64,000 bases of DNA, taken from NCBI GenBank assembly GCA_034231615.1, contig CM067319.1, forward strand, positions 10,810,891 to 10,874,890, read 5' to 3'. Under the pieces are notes generated by a model. The model was not told the DNA's origin. It was given only the letters and a program-made list of their open reading frames with translations, and did no database searches. This document shows positions 50,532 to 62,488 of the stretch, one piece after another. The position numbers were made by a program, and so were the translations under genes. This stretch comes from Meghimatium bilineatum. Lineage: Eukaryota; Mollusca; Gastropoda; Stylommatophora; Philomycidae. The stretch's first letter is position 1; each line of letters starts with the position of its first letter.

Positions 50532-51332
50532 TCAGGTTACAGCACCAATAGCTTCAATGAATTGTGTGATTCGCTTCAGGTCATCCATGGAACAACTCAA
50601 GTCTGGAAGCAGTGCCGTCTCAGTAGGCCATATTTTCTCCCTCTCTTCTTGGTAGAGTTGAGAGGCATGAAGAATGTGTACTGCAGTCTCTGGGCTCAGT
50701 CCACAGTTGCACAGGTCTGTCTCACCAATCTTCAGCTTTCGGAACATTTGACTTCTCAGTCTGTTGTGACCAGTTCGTAGTCTGAAAATGATGGTTTGTT
50801 CCTTGCGTGACATTTGGTGGTAGGGGTCATTTGGTTCTGCAGTTGGGTGCATTTTCTTCCACTTTTTCTTATATTCTGCTTTTAACATGATCTTACTTTC
50901 ATAGTACGTATTATCATTTTCTATTTGTTCCAGTGATCCCCCTTTCCTTGCCAGATCAGCTTTTTCATTTCCAGGTATGCCACAGTGACCTGTGATCCAC
51001 TGCAGTACTGTTTCTTTGGTGGTACTGCTGAGGTGTAGTAAGCAGGCCATAAGTTCATTCATGCTCGTGTTCTTTGGATCTTTCAATGCCTGCAATACTG
51101 ATTTTGCATCCGTTAGAAATACTACATGTCTGTTGTGACTCGGCAAGCAATTCATGAGCATTTTGGCTGCCTCTATTATGGCTTCCATTTCTGCTTTGAA
51201 ATTTGTGGAATGTTTGCCTGTGGGTATGGATTTCTCTATTTCTTTTCCATCTTGTGTTACTATATATATATTCCTGATCCTCCATTTAATACTGCCTCTT
51301 TCGCTGATCCATCTGTATATACATGTGTCCAT
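50532..51332 (-). pseudogene. LINE RNase H and C-terminal knuckle
   Basis: Open for 266 codons, but the first catalytic block (YTDGSA) is frameshifted (IYRWISERG). Retains NFKAEMEAIIEAAKML, VVFLTDAKSVLQAL, LQWITGHCGIPGNEKADLAR, FRLRTGHNRLRSQMFRKLKI and CNCGLSPETAVHILHASQLY; the usual final Cys in HILQxC is replaced. Confidence 0.85.
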
Positions 51333-51492
51333 ATATCCTTTGGGTATGCTTTCTGTATGTGATTCTTAGTTGTCTCCTTTAGTACTTGTATAGTAGTTTC
51401 TGTTTTTGAAATAATGCTTGGTATATTGTCCATAATTCTTGGGAAGTTTTTCCTGTCCCATGTTGGGTATGTGTTAAAGGTGTTTAGTGGTT

Positions 51493-52220
51493 TTAGGTTT
51501 TGTAGGTCTGTATCTGTGAGTGATTTCTAGCGGAGTGTAGAAAGCTACCTCTTTTGAGTCGCTCTTTTGTAGGTCTGCTTAGTCTTTGGTTCATTTGATG
51601 ACTCTCCAAACATTTGAACTTTAAATACTGTGTGAGGATTTTTTCATTTCTTCTTTCTTCCATTGATGGCAAACCTGTGCATGTTTCCATTTCTGTGATT
51701 GGGGTAGTATTCATACCTCCTGTTATAATTCTGAGATTGCGGTTTTGTATCTTTGAGATCTTTTGAGTGTTACTCTTGGCTGCAGTCCCCCATGCTGACA
51801 TTCCATATTCCAAAGCTGGTCTTACATAACCTGTATATGCCCTACTTAGAATTTTTCCATTTGTACCCCAATCTGTTCCAGCCAATTTTTTAAGGAGTGC
51901 TGTCCTCATTGTACCTTTTGTTTGGCACTTGTCTATGTGTTGTTTCCATGTAAGTCTTGGATCAAAAGTGACTCCAAGGTATGTATGTGTCTCATCTTTT
52001 GGCAATGTTTGACCATTTATGGTTAGTAGGATTTTCTGTGGTTTGGTGGACATGCTGAAGATGGTATAGGTAGTTTTTTGGGCATTGATAGACATGGCCC
52101 ATTGGTCTGCCCACTTGGCCAAATTGTCCATAGTTTCTTGCAACCTTATTTTTGTTGTGCCAACGCTATCTTCACTGCATCATATCGCCAGATCGTCTGC
52201 ATACATTGCAGCATTTACTT
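51493..52220 (-). pseudogene. LINE RT YADD and thumb
   Basis: AAMYADDLAI is followed by a stop, then ETMDNLAKWADQWAMSINAQ, THTYLGVTFDPRLTWKQH, LLKKLAGTDWGTNGKILSRA, RPALEYGMSAWGTAAKS and PSMEERRNEKILTQYLKFKC. Close in pattern to the 40.4-kb copy but a distinct subfamily. Confidence 0.85.
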
Positions 52221-52243
52221 TACGCGAGAGAATTTGGTCAATG

Positions 52244-53453
52244 TCATTCATGAATATAAGGAATAGAGTGGGGGGATAGAACACCTCCCTGTGGTACTCC
52301 ATGCTTAAAGAGTTTCTTTCTGCTATGCTTCATTTCAAGCTTCACTGCTGCTTTTCGGTTGTGCAGGTAGTGTTTTATCCAGTAATACATGCGCCCTGTC
52401 ACTTTGTTTTGTTGTAGTTTAAGGAGGAGTCCATCTTTCCATACACAATCAAAGGCTTTTTCCATATCTACCCACACCACTGATGTCTGCTTTTTTTCCT
52501 GGAAAGCATCCTCTACTTCCTGGGCAATTAGTGTAATCTGGTCTTCAGTTGATCTACACTTTCTGAAGCCAGATTGCTGATTTAGCAGGATTTTATTTTT
52601 TTCTAGGAACCACATCATTCTTTTGTTTACCAGGCGCTCCATTAATTTGCAAACACAGCTGGTCAGACTTATTGGGCGATAGCTGTCCACCTTATTTTTT
52701 GGCTTGCCTTTCTTGTGGATGGGTATCATTATGGTGGTTTTTCACACCTGTGGCACTAGACCTCTATCCCAACAGTTGTTAAAATTATTTTATTAATTTC
52801 TTTTTTGCTGATGGTCCAATGTGAATTAGCAGTTCATTTGGTATGTCATCAGGGCCAGGTGATTTCCTAAGTTTTAATACTGCTAGTTCTTCATTTAGTT
52901 CATTGATCGTGAATGGAATATTCATGACATCTTGTTTATCTTTGCTGATCTCTTTTTCGATATTCCGTAGTTCTTTTCTTACTTCTCTTCTGCTATTTTC
53001 ATCGACTTTGTGGCAGGCAGAACTTTGGTAATGCTGTATAAAGTGATTTGCAGCCTTCTTTCCTGTGAGTACATCTCCACCATTCTCTATAGCTACTGCT
53101 GCTGTTTTGTTGTCTTCGTTGTTGAGCATTTTTGTTATTTTCCATAGCTTTCTTCCCTCTTTGTCGAAGTTTACATTTTCTGTTTTTTTCATGCCAGCTT
53201 TTCCTTGTGTTTGTAATTGTCGTTTTTCTTAGTTTGGCTATAGCAGCTTTTAGTGATATGTTGTTTTCTGTGGATGGGCTTTTTTCTGCTGTGTCTCTGG
53301 CCTTTGACACTTCTTTCTCCAACTCATCGAGTTCGTCAGACCAGTACGGTTTGTAATTTTTTCCGAGCACCTCTTGGTATGGTTTGCTTGGCTGCTTGAA
53401 GAAGTGCAGAAGCCAGGAGTTGTGCAGTTTTGTTCACATTTTTAATCCTTTGA
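52244..53453 (-). pseudogene. LINE linker and RT fingers/palm
   Basis: Frameshifted: NQRIKNVNKTAQLLASALL, NYKPYWSDELDELEKEVSKA, LRKSPGPDDIPNELL, then from 52,729 IPIHKKGKPKNKVDSYRPIS (RPISL motif), NQQSGFRKCRSTEDQ, VVWVDMEKAFDCVWKDGLL (motif A Asp) and HGVPQGGVLSP. A stop and frameshift near 52,785-52,729 and one near 52,250 break the frame before YADD. Confidence 0.85.
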
Positions 53454-53457
53454 TTAA

Positions 53458-54553
53458 ACTCAATTCCTACGTATGTCCGTTTTAACGTAGCATAGTCTCC
53501 CCCCTTTGACTACGTATGCACGGTATAACGTAACTCCATATATACCCTCCGTTTTGGCCTTGTTTGGTTCGTAAATGACAAATATTAACTTATTTAGCCA
53601 TTTAACATTTAGAAATCTGGCTAACAAACGGATACCATCAGCTTGATCAGCAATCCCAAGCATGGTACAATTATTTCAAATTATAATTCAAACAAGTTAG
53701 GTTCTGGATTTCAAAATTAGCAAAATGACTTCATGTTGCACTAGCAAGAGAGCTGAATCCTTCAGCAAACATCGGGCTTTATTATTCCTGAGTATTATAA
53801 TTGGAGATGTTATTTCAAGTGATTTCAAGGTAAACAACAGTGCTTTCGATTTTGACAGTGGAGGTTGCCAACTTGTTGAAAATCGGAAAAGAAATAGACC
53901 TACACCTAATAGATTAGAGGTAAGAGCTCAAAAATTCTAAAACTGTTCCCACTGATATTGTTTCTGAAGAATCAGATAGGCCTAGTGACATCAATGATAA
54001 TCTTGCACTCTGTTATACAGAAAATATAGCTAGACCTAATGATAATATTGAGTGGAATAAAAATTTCATCTTTGAAAATTAAATACTTGGAAATATTTCC
54101 TGAATTTTCACAATATTTTTGTTCGGTTCTGAAATTGGACATTGCGCACTAAAAATAGAATAACACACTAGCCAGTTGATAGATTTACTTCAAATAAACT
54201 AATTATGATTAGTAAATCGGCTGTCAATGCATCTACTTTAGTAAGAATGGATATCAACATTTCAAGACAAGTAAAATTGAGGGTGAGTAGAAGAAAATAT
54301 CTGTTAAAAAAATGTCTATCCAGCTAACATTCCTGTTTCTGGTGCAGTTTTTGTATGTTGTTCTTACAATTATTACATTTTTATATTGTATTTGAATTCC
54401 ACATTCAATTATCTTTCTTTTGATACCTTATATGACTTTCCATAGCTAATACTTTGTCTTCAGGAAGCTTGCGCCTGAATCATGATGCGGTCCAAAAAGT
54501 TAGCCTAAAATTAATTACGTAAATACACCAGGTATAATTACGTGCTGAAAGAG
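53458..54553. mobile_element. piggyBac-like TTAA-flanked insertion in the LINE
   Basis: TTAA at 53454-53457 and 54554-54557. Deleting the insert with one TTAA joins TKNL to NQRIKNVNK in frame. Ends share CTC-n8-ACGTA but are otherwise weak inverted repeats; two 22-bp subterminal repeats, TACGTATGTCCGTTTT.. (53468-53489) and TACGTATGCACGGTAT.. (53511-53532), match at 18/22. No transposase recognised in 1.1 kb, so probably nonautonomous. Confidence 0.75.
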
Positions 54554-54557
54554 TTAA

Positions 54558-55529
54558 GGTTTTTGGTGAATTTGTCTGTCAGGTCAGCAAACTTACTCCA
54601 GTTTGCTTTCTTGAAGTTCCATCTGGGTGTGGTTGTAGGGCCAGCAGGGGTATGGTTAATGTCAATGGTGAGTTTGATTGGGCGATGGTCACTTCCACCA
54701 AGCTGCTCCAGCACTTCCCTGTATGTTATTTTCGCTAAGGTGTCTGTTGCAAAGGCTAGGTCAGGGGTTGAGGTGGTGTGCCATCTTCTAGAGTAGAAAG
54801 TTTGGTGGTCTTTAGGTTCATTAAGCAGTTGAAGTTTCACCTCACACTGCCAGTCTTCCACTTCTTCTCCTCTAGTATCTTGTTCTGTATATCCCCAACT
54901 CTGTGAGTGGCTATTGAAGTCACCAATTACAAGACAGTTATCTTTTTCTGTGTTAATTGTGTGTAGAGATAGGCTCTTGTCTTGTGGACAGTAATAGTTA
55001 TATACTGTGACCTCTTTGGTTGGAAGGGTTAGACAGGTTCCAATGATTTCAGCCTGTTCTTCTGTGTCTACTTGAATTTCAGAGGCAACGATATTGTTTT
55101 TCACAAGTATAAGAACTCCTTTATGTCTTTTTTCTCTATCGTTCCGAAATGTTTGGTATCCTCGGATGTTGAGTCTATTGTTGTTTGTGAGATGTGTTTC
55201 CTGTATGCATGCTATGTCGATTTCCTCTGTGTGTAATCGGTTTTCAAGTGCAGTCTTTTTATTGTACCACAGTGTACCTCTGCATTCCACTGCAATATTT
55301 TTAAGTGCTTATTTTTGTCTTTGTCTGCATCATGATCTATATGTGATTTTTTTGAACCAGTAGTTTTTTTCCTCTGATCTCTTTTCCTGGCTCCACAAAT
55401 TGAGACAGAGGTACCACCAGTCGCTGAGGGTGGGCTCCTTCGAGGCTTAGAGCCCGGCACTTCATCCGCCTGATAGGATTCCACAGATGAAGCACCAAAA
55501 CGAATCATCTGTAACCTTTTATTTGACAT
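54558..55529 (-). pseudogene. LINE N-terminal basic region and AP-endonuclease domain
   Basis: 55,529 down to 55,212 encodes KRDQRKKTTGSKKSH and HLKILQWNAE (first endonuclease motif). A frameshift follows, and 55,290 down to the insertion encodes IDIACIQETHL, GYQTFRNDREKRHKGVLILV, VIGDFNSHSQSWG and GSDHRPIKLTI. QWN, QETH, GDFN and SDH are the metal and catalytic motifs of the exonuclease-endonuclease-phosphatase fold used for target nicking. The frameshift within ILQWNAE inactivates it. Confidence 0.85.
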
Positions 55530-56334
55530 GTGAAGTCATTGCGTGACACTGTGGTTTTCAGCCTTGGCTGGACTATTTTGTACCTTTCGGTCCAGTGTCT
55601 CCATCTTCCATCTTACTTTTGAGTCAGGATATGTTTCCCTAGCCCTTATCCATCCAAGGATTGCCCACAGGGCAGTGGAGGTTTCATTTTGGAGTTTTCC
55701 TTCTCCTAGACAGCTTGCCTATCAGGGTTAACGAGCACCATCTGCCCGAGGTTTTGAGGTAGAGTTCCCCTCTCCTAGGATAATTTTGTTGTTGCCAGGT
55801 ATTCATTATCCTCCTCTGTGATTTATTTCTTGTGATCTAAGACACCTCTCACTCAGGGAAGGTGATTTAAGAACATTGCTCTCTCTTGTCCCACTCCAGC
55901 AACCTGAGCTTATAGCGACTAATACTCGCTTTGATGCTGCCAGTCAATGGACATATCGGGTATTTCAGTGGGGATATCAGTGCCGACTGATATTCCACCC
56001 CGTCCTCGTGGTCAGCGACACCGTTTGGTCAGCGGCTGTTTATTTGCCCAGAGGGTTATTCACAGCTGGCCTCAAGAGGCTTTTCCACTATCCGCCACCT
56101 GTGGAAGCTCCTGGTAGGTATCCCCCGCAGGCTGCTACTTTCCTAGTACTTTCCTTTTATGGGACAGGTTTGGGTACAATCAAGGTAAACAGGCCTATCT
56201 TTTTTGCGGAAAGTTAAATCTAATAAATGACAAGGGGTATGCAAATATCTGTTATTGGTTTTTATTAATGATTATTATTTCTTTAATCAATAATATATCT
56301 TACTTAATCAATAATATAAGAAAAAAGACAGTCT

Positions 56335-56545
56335 TCATTTTTTAGCCACTTCATGAGACAGGGAGGTTTGGAGAACATAGTCACAACAGGCTAGATTGAA
56401 GGTAACAGATACAGAGGGCAACAACGTGAGAAAATATTAGACAGTTTGACAATCTAGCATGGAAGGGAAACAACAATGATCTTGATACATAATGCTGGAG
56501 ATAGAGCAATGATCGCTTAAGCTGCCGGCATGGCACCTGATGATG
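56335..56545 (+). mobile_element. LINE tail fragment
   Basis: Colinear with 20,085-20,505 without the hAT-like insert: TTTAGCCACTTCATGAGACA, GTGAGAAAATATTAGACAGT, GGCATGGCACCTGATGATG. Confidence 0.7.
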
Positions 56546-56987
56546 ATTATTATATCCTTTGGCTATAATTATCCACCAGTAGATGGATGTGGAGAAATTT
56601 ATTTCGGAGGGTTGTATGGGTGGGAAAAGGCGAATTAGGGGTTACTGATTTAGAAGGGTTGTATGGATAGGAAAAGACTGGAGTTAGGGACTAGGTTTCC
56701 AGCGAATCTTTCCTCCATTACATTAATATAAGGTCATAGGATGGAACTGTGCTCATATCTTTGCATCCAGAACAGAACTCGCGCCTGTAACAAACGTACT
56801 ACATCTCTATCGGTAATGTCAACAAACTTACGGTAGCCATTTTGTATTTAGGATTGAGCTGACAGTCAGTAAAATCACAAAATTTTGAATCAGCGCAGAT
56901 TTTATAAATATATGGATATGTTTTTAAACATATAAAATATGTTTACAGGGATTGCACCCAGTCTTGTTGACCAAATATGTTTACAGG
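56546..56987. other. Nothing recognised
   Basis: Contains a weak duplication of GGGTTGTATGGRTRGGAAAA (56,615 and 56,658) and two ATGTTTACAGGRAT copies. Confidence 0.35.
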
Positions 56988-57147
56988 AATTCCTGCAGAA
57001 GACAGATGTGTTGGGCCATTGGCGCAAATAAAATGGTGACAACGCATTTCCATTCTCAGGACTACATCCTGCTGGAAATCTAGTAGGACCATGATCCTGC
57101 TACAAGGGAGATCCAGCGGGAGTTTGAGAATAAATGCTAAAGAAGAA
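56988..57147 (+). mobile_element. RepA copy
   Basis: GAAGACAGATGTGTTGGGCC, CTAGTAGGACCATGATCCTG, tail AATGCTAAAGAAGAA. GTTTACAGG flanks it at 56979-56987 and 57148-57156, but the same motif also occurs at 56,941, so the TSD is tentative. Confidence 0.75.
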
Positions 57148-57156
57148 GTTTACAGG

Positions 57157-57659
57157 GATAGTACCCAGTCTTGTAGCCCAAATTTGTCCCGGTTCAAATC
57201 ATACCATTTCACTTCACATTGGCAATGTTGCTGAAAGATATGGCACTTAAAAAATATTCAACAAGAGCGAACACTTTACTGACTAGTAATCCAAAGCATA
57301 CTTATCTCCCATTATTGAGGGTGTTATAAGACTCTTACAGTACCATCTTTTAAAATCTGTATAAAAATTAATCAAACTCACGACATAGACATTTGAAATT
57401 TTTCAATGTGTTATAATGAATGTTTGCATTTTATGAATGAATATGAAAGACCAAGGGTTGCTTCAAGAACAAAATCCTATTTATTATAATGCTGGGAGCG
57501 GATTCACATTACACTCTATGTGTCACAAAATCTCACCTTTAAGAATTTCAGATTTTTTTCAGAATAAAATTCATAAACCATATTGACCGTATTTTGTGAG
57601 TGCCGCCATTTTTGAATGATGTACTATTCTGATGAGCTGTTCTTAGTATGAATAATGCT
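57157..57659. other. Nothing recognised
   Basis: AT-rich, no repeat or coding signature. Confidence 0.35.
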
Positions 57660-58059
57660 AGTGCTACATATGTAATAATAGAAATTTGCTATATACTGTC
57701 AAACTACTGTATATAGGATAAATATCATTTGCTATATACTGTCAGACAATACAGGATAAATATCATTTGCTATATACTGCCAAATAATACAAAATAAATA
57801 TCATATGCTATATACTGTCCAAACAATACAAAATAAACATCATTAGGGATTTTGAAAAGTGTTCGTTTTCTGAATGTTCTCTCTTTAATAACCAACATGA
57901 TTTCATGAAAGTTCGTCAATTTTTTTTACGGGGAGCATGAAGTACGTTGTACTGCTGTGTTATTTTGCACCTTCTTACCCAACACATCCATTTTCAGTAT
58001 GAAAAGTGTTGTTAAATAGGATTTATAATAATAAAATGTGCTATAGAGGGATTTAACTG
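57660..58059. mobile_element. pogo-like MITE with internal ~58-bp repeats
   Basis: ATTTGCTATATACTGTC plus AATACARRATAAATATC units repeat 4 times (57,685-57,845). Then GATTTTGAAAAGTGTTCG and, after an insert, AGTGTTGTTAAATAGG to GGGATTTAACTG/TA. Confidence 0.6.
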
Positions 58060-58062
58060 TAT

Positions 58063-58431
58063 CATAACGGTTTGGACAATCGTCAAAGCTGGTTTACCAA
58101 GGATGCATAATAGAAATTCCACAACAAATTTAGAAAGTAAAGTGTTTAAAACAAATGTGTTGTGTGGGGTATATATGCTTAAATTATTTTATTACTGGTT
58201 CCAGTGGCAGGGAGGTTTAGTAAGGCAGTCTCACAAACCCTACTCATCCAAATCAGCTCGAAGTGTGATGTGCACAGAAATTATGCCTCCCATATAGTAT
58301 TGGTGATACTTGCAAATTTAACAATAGTTAGAAAGCTGTGACTTACAAGGTTTGTGTCAAATATTATTTATTAGCTCGAAGACGGACAACTAATAAAGTA
58401 TGTCTTTGTATACACAAGATACAGTAAAATC
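58063..58431. other. Nothing recognised
   Basis: Short open frames only; no family features. Confidence 0.3.
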
Positions 58432-58591
58432 CCATTATAACAACTTGGTGCAGGTTCGACACAATATTTTACGTAGATAGCGGAAATTACTTATAGATGA
58501 TACAAAGAATAAATATAATTGAGGATTGTGAAAAGTGTTGTTAAATAGGGAAATTTGTTATAAAAGAATGCGCTATAAAGGGATTCAACTG
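58432..58591. mobile_element. pogo-like MITE
   Basis: TA/CAGTAAAATCCCATTATAAC at the left; GGGATTCAACTG at the right. Internal TTGTGAAAAGTG and TTGTTAAATAGGGAAATTTG as in sisters. Confidence 0.72.
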
Positions 58592-58849
58592 TTATATTTT
58601 GAAAATGTCAGAGGTGATGCACTGGTTATATGTGATGAACCGGTTATACGTGATGAACCGGTTATACGTGATGAATATATAATAATGACATTATCAACTG
58701 TACTTAGTTCCTTCCTTTTGGGCCAAAGATGGCACATAAGACATTTCTTTCCATGTTGAGATCCTAGTTGCAAGTTGCTCTAGTTCGTGTGTATTGTTTA
58801 TGTTAAGCTCCTAGTTACAAGTTGCTTTAGTTCTTGTGTATTATTTGTG

Positions 58850-59290
58850 TTGCGTGAATGCAGAGAATGGTGTCCCACAGCTGTGGAACAAGAGGTGCAG
58901 GCTTTGGTCAGTGAGAATACCAAAGAGGGGGATGTGATTATATACACTGATGAATCTGTGATTAGACATGTCCGCAGTGCTTGGGCCTTCACAGTTCAGT
59001 GCGCAAGTAAAACAATCAGGGAGGAGAATGGAGCCTTTGCTGTGACTACGAGTAGTATGACCATGGAGATTATGGCAGTGAGCAGGCACACAGAAGGCAA
59101 GACGGGTCTGCATCTTGAGTGACTCTATGCATATGATTAGGAAGGTACAAGTGGATTGAGACCTTGAGAAAGGTGAGGTTGATAGTAGTTACATTTATTT
59201 TTGTACTGAGACATGTGGATGTTCGAGGTAATGAAAGAGTAGATCAACTAGTGTCATGCACATTTGTCACACAGGGAATGTCTGCATAAT
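58850..59290 (+). pseudogene. LINE RNase H fragment (third subfamily)
   Basis: DVIIYTDESVIRHVRSAWAF, SSMTMEIMAV and, after stops, RHVDVRGNERVDQLV. The first Asp and Glu blocks are present, but stops break it. Confidence 0.7.
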
Positions 59291-59900
59291 GTGTTCTGGA
59301 CTCTGGGGACCCTTTTGACATGAGCATTTGACAGTTTGGACAGCCTTCATTTTGTGATGTGCTTGTAATCAGCAGTGTCCTGTGCGGAGCCTAAAAATAG
59401 TGGTTTGCTGTGATCTTTTAGAATGGGGCCCTGTGGAAAGTTGCTGTCTGTTCTCTGACACCATGTATGTTTGTATTTTCTTTTGATGAGTTTTTGCTTC
59501 AGTCAGTGATATTCTGTGCTGGAATTGTTCTTTTTTGTAACTGCTTTTTGCCAGTGTTTCGGCTGCTTCATTTCCTACAATTCTACAGTGTACAGGGATC
59601 CACTGCAGAACAACTTTATTCTTAGCAGACAGTTAATTTAAAAGTTCTACAGTTGTTTTTGTTTGAAGATCTTTAGGTTCATTTTGGATGGTCTAGAGTA
59701 CTGCCATGCATTCACACACAAAGTCTCTCTTCAAATTTTAGTCTCAGGTAGACTGTGTTGTTTTCTTATGGGAGCGGGATATTGTCTAGTGTGATAGTCT
59801 AATTTTCAGGTTTTGTGGAGAGGGTGAAGAGTGTAGCGATGGTCATGCTTTTGTTTATTTGAATACCCCAAGTTTTTGCCCACTCTAACTTTGTTTATTG
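59291..59900 (-). mobile_element. I-clade-like LINE RNase H/C-terminal remnant
   Basis: The minus strand carries CSGSLYTVEL-type remains of the WIPxHC region, KEQFQHRISLTEAKTHQKK, a TIFRLRTGHC-like stretch and VKRVPRVQNTLCRH. Strongly decayed. Confidence 0.55.
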
Positions 59901-60886
59901 CCTCCTACATTATTACTTTTGCAACTCCAGTGTAACTACACATGACTTGGAGTTGCATATATATATATAGAGAGAGAAAGAGAAACGGTAATAAAAAAAC
60001 ACAATTTGCATATATCTATATTAAAAAAACTAGAGCAAATGAACATTTTTAAATATCATTTTCGTTTTAAACACCTCAAAATTAGTTGAGATCAACTTTT
60101 TTCATTACTGGTATAATTTTGATGTTGATTAATGTTATCTGATATCATCGGATTAAAAAAAACCTGTGAGAATACGTTTTGCTGCCTAAACCAGGAATTT
60201 GTGTTTTACTTTTAGCTCCAGATTGGCTTCTCTTGTAATATTCTAAAAAAAAATAGAGATGTGTACACAGAGCTTTCCAAGACCCATACTGGTAGGTAGT
60301 TAATGAATTTGTCTCTCTTTTGGAGAGTCGTGCTCCTTTCAACCAGCAGGCAACAAAGTCCAATTAGGTTAAATTAGGACACACTACCATAAACATTAGA
60401 GGTAACAAAGACCCCAAAGTTACAAGTAGGAGACCTCTACTGTTCAACCACGGCCATCTTTATAGAGGGCGTGGTTTGTCTCAGTTTCCAGCAACTCTTG
60501 CCTACTTCTGCGTCACTTTAGTTTTACAATAGTAATTTCCCTTGCATTAGTCTCTGCTATCTCTAATGAGGATTCCATTATGGATACATATCGGCACACA
60601 TGGATAAGACAAGATTCCACTATATGCTCAGCAAGTCATGGACGAGCTCTAGTATAGACCTATCAACAGAATGTAAACCAGACTTAATTCATGAAGTTTT
60701 TGATTATTCTCGTGGATTTCGTTGGTTACTATTTGTAAACTTGTAGCTGCATGTAAAAAAAAAAACCCACGACCGACCAATGAATTTAACGAATATAGAA
60801 AAACAAGACTTTAAGACCATGTTTACTTTTTGTATAGAGGTCTATACTAGCGGCGGTCTCGGTCAAGCCCTAAACCAGTGGTTCCC
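59901..60886. other. No gene recognised
   Basis: A TATATATATATAGAGAGAGA simple repeat at 59,958; remainder unassigned. Confidence 0.35.
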
Positions 60887-61020
60887 AATCATTTATTTAG
60901 TAAGACCTCATTTTATATAAGGCAAGTGACACACGACCGCAGTACATGTAAAAGGTTGTTCGGTATAAAAAAAAATGTAGGACAGTATAATGTTAACTTA
61001 ACTCATATTTAATGCAATGA
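60887..61020. mobile_element. Solo hAT-like terminus
   Basis: CCAGTGGTTCCCAATCATTT matches a hAT (Charlie-type) end; the partner end was not found. Confidence 0.35.
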
Positions 61021-61036
61021 TTGTTACCATTTGTGG

Positions 61037-61200
61037 TGCATGGCATTGCCTGGGAGTAAAGAATAGTGATACGGTTACCTGCAATGTATGTCGTAAGAGG
61101 TGAATAAGCTTATTTTAACGGTGGAGCTGACTGTTGTCTCAAAGCGGAAGGGTCAAATGACCGAGTAGTATTGAATGTGTCATGTCAATAGTACTATATA
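61037..61200 (+). mobile_element. RepB fragment
   Basis: TGGCATTGCCTGGGAGTAA, AATGTATGTCGTAAGAGGTG, GCTGACTGTTGTCTCAAAG, GGGTCAAATGACC. Confidence 0.55.
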
Positions 61201-61212
61201 TGTCTGTTTCGG

Positions 61213-61985
61213 CGGCTCTGACCAAAAATCAAATCGCACACAATCAAGGATCTCCTACTTGCTGATGATTGTGTCCTAAATTTTAACTCTGGGGTTGATC
61301 TGCATACTTAGTGACACGATTGTAGACAGATTTTCCAAATCATGTACCAACTTTGGACTTACTATTGATACGGAGTAAGCAGAAGTCATGTTACAACCTG
61401 TACCTAGGAAATGCTATCTCGAGGCCTGCATAAATGTAAATGGCGTAGCACTGAAAGTTGTGAATAGATTTACATACATATGTACTACATTATCACAAAA
61501 TGCCAACGTTGATGATAAAGTGTATACAAGAATCGCCAAGGCAAGCAGTAGTTTCGGCAGATTGTACACAAATGTGTGACATAAAATAGCATTAATCTAC
61601 AGACTAAGCAGAAAGTTTACAGAGCAGTGGTACTTCTAGTACTGTTATACGCTAGTGAAACATGGACTGTGTATAGACGTCATCTGAGGAAACTCAATTA
61701 CTTTCACACAACTTGTCTCAGAAAAGTTATGAACATCAGATGTCAAAACAAGATTCCAGATACCACTGACCTTGATAGAGCTGTTATCCCTAGAATTGAC
61801 ATTATCCTGATGTTGACACAGATTTGTTGGGCTGGTCTTCTGGTACTTATGCCAGACCATTGCCTGCCAGTGACACTTTTCTATGGTGAGTTTGAGAAGG
61901 GTACACGACTTCAAAGTGGCCAAAAGAAGCGCTATCCAGGACTCGTTAAAGACATTTGAAATAGATCAAGATACATGGTAAGATC
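61213..61985 (+). pseudogene. RTE-like LINE RT C-terminal remnant
   Basis: VDRFSKSCTNFGLTIDTE, INVNGVALKVVNRFTYICTT, ARIAKASSSFGRLYTNV, VVLLVLLYASETWTVYRRHL, RKLNYFHTTCLRKVMNIRCQ and LFYGEFEKGTRLQSGQKKRY. Frameshifts near 61,380 and 61,580. A distinct lineage from the 9.4-kb and 62.8-kb copies. Confidence 0.75.
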
Positions 61986-62159
61986 TTGCACAAAATAGAT
62001 CTTAATGCTGTTCTACAAGGCGCATATTCTTGTGAAAAGAGAAGTGTGGCAGCTCAACATCGGAGAGTAGCTATAAAGTCACTGTAGACCAAATACCGTC
62101 TACAGTGGTCATTCCATGCCCGAACTGTTCAATGACATATGCGGCTCGAACTCATAGTC

Positions 62160-62311
62160 GCGCCGAAGACGGATGTGTCGGACCATTGGTGCAAATAAAA
62201 CAGCGAAACAACGTATTTCCATTCTCTGGTTTACATCATGCTGGAAATCTAGTAGGATAATGGTCTTGCTACAAGTGAGATCCAGCGGCAGCTTGAGAAT
62301 GAAAGAAGAAG
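62160..62311 (+). mobile_element. Full-length RepA with 11-bp TSD (type copy)
   Basis: TSD AACTCATAGTC at 62149-62159 and 62312-62322. Head GCGCCGAAGACGGATGTGTC, GCAAATAAAACAGCG, TCTAGTAGGATAATGGTC, tail GAATGAAAGAAGAAG. 152 bp. Confidence 0.92.
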
Positions 62312-62392
62312 AACTCATAGTCAAGGGCATAACTCTAACTGAATTTCAAAAGGGGATGTAACAAATGATCATCATCATGTGGTGGACGAACA

Positions 62393-62488
62393 ACAGATTT
62401 CAGCCAAGCTGTAAATCATGGTACATAGCACTCCGGACGACATCCTGCTAATCTACAGGAGATTTAGAACGAGGGCAGAGAAGAAGAA
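62393..62488 (+). mobile_element. RepB 3' fragment
   Basis: AGCCAAGCTGTAAATCATGG, CATCCTGCTAATCTACAGG, tail CGAGGGCAGAGAAGAAGAAA. Confidence 0.6.

Larger units (their letters stand above)
50498..56190 (-). mobile_element. Near-full-length I-clade-like LINE, disrupted
   Basis: Minus-strand order: GC-richer 5' region (about 55,530-56,190, boundary uncertain), N-terminal basic region, AP endonuclease, RT, RNase H, knuckle, (GAA)n end near 50,500. About 5.7 kb including a 1.1-kb foreign insertion. No TSD found. Confidence 0.85.

Noticed and set aside
49223-53000. A downstream RING exon for the IAP gene
   Set aside because: No Cys/His RING pattern seen on the + strand; the region is RepB, RepA and antisense LINE.
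53458-54553. piggyBac transposase gene
   Set aside because: Short frames at 53,460-53,663 (minus) and 53,725-53,940 (plus) show no transposase signature.
55876-56217. 113-codon plus-strand open frame
   Set aside because: Antisense over the 5' region of the LINE; no family features.
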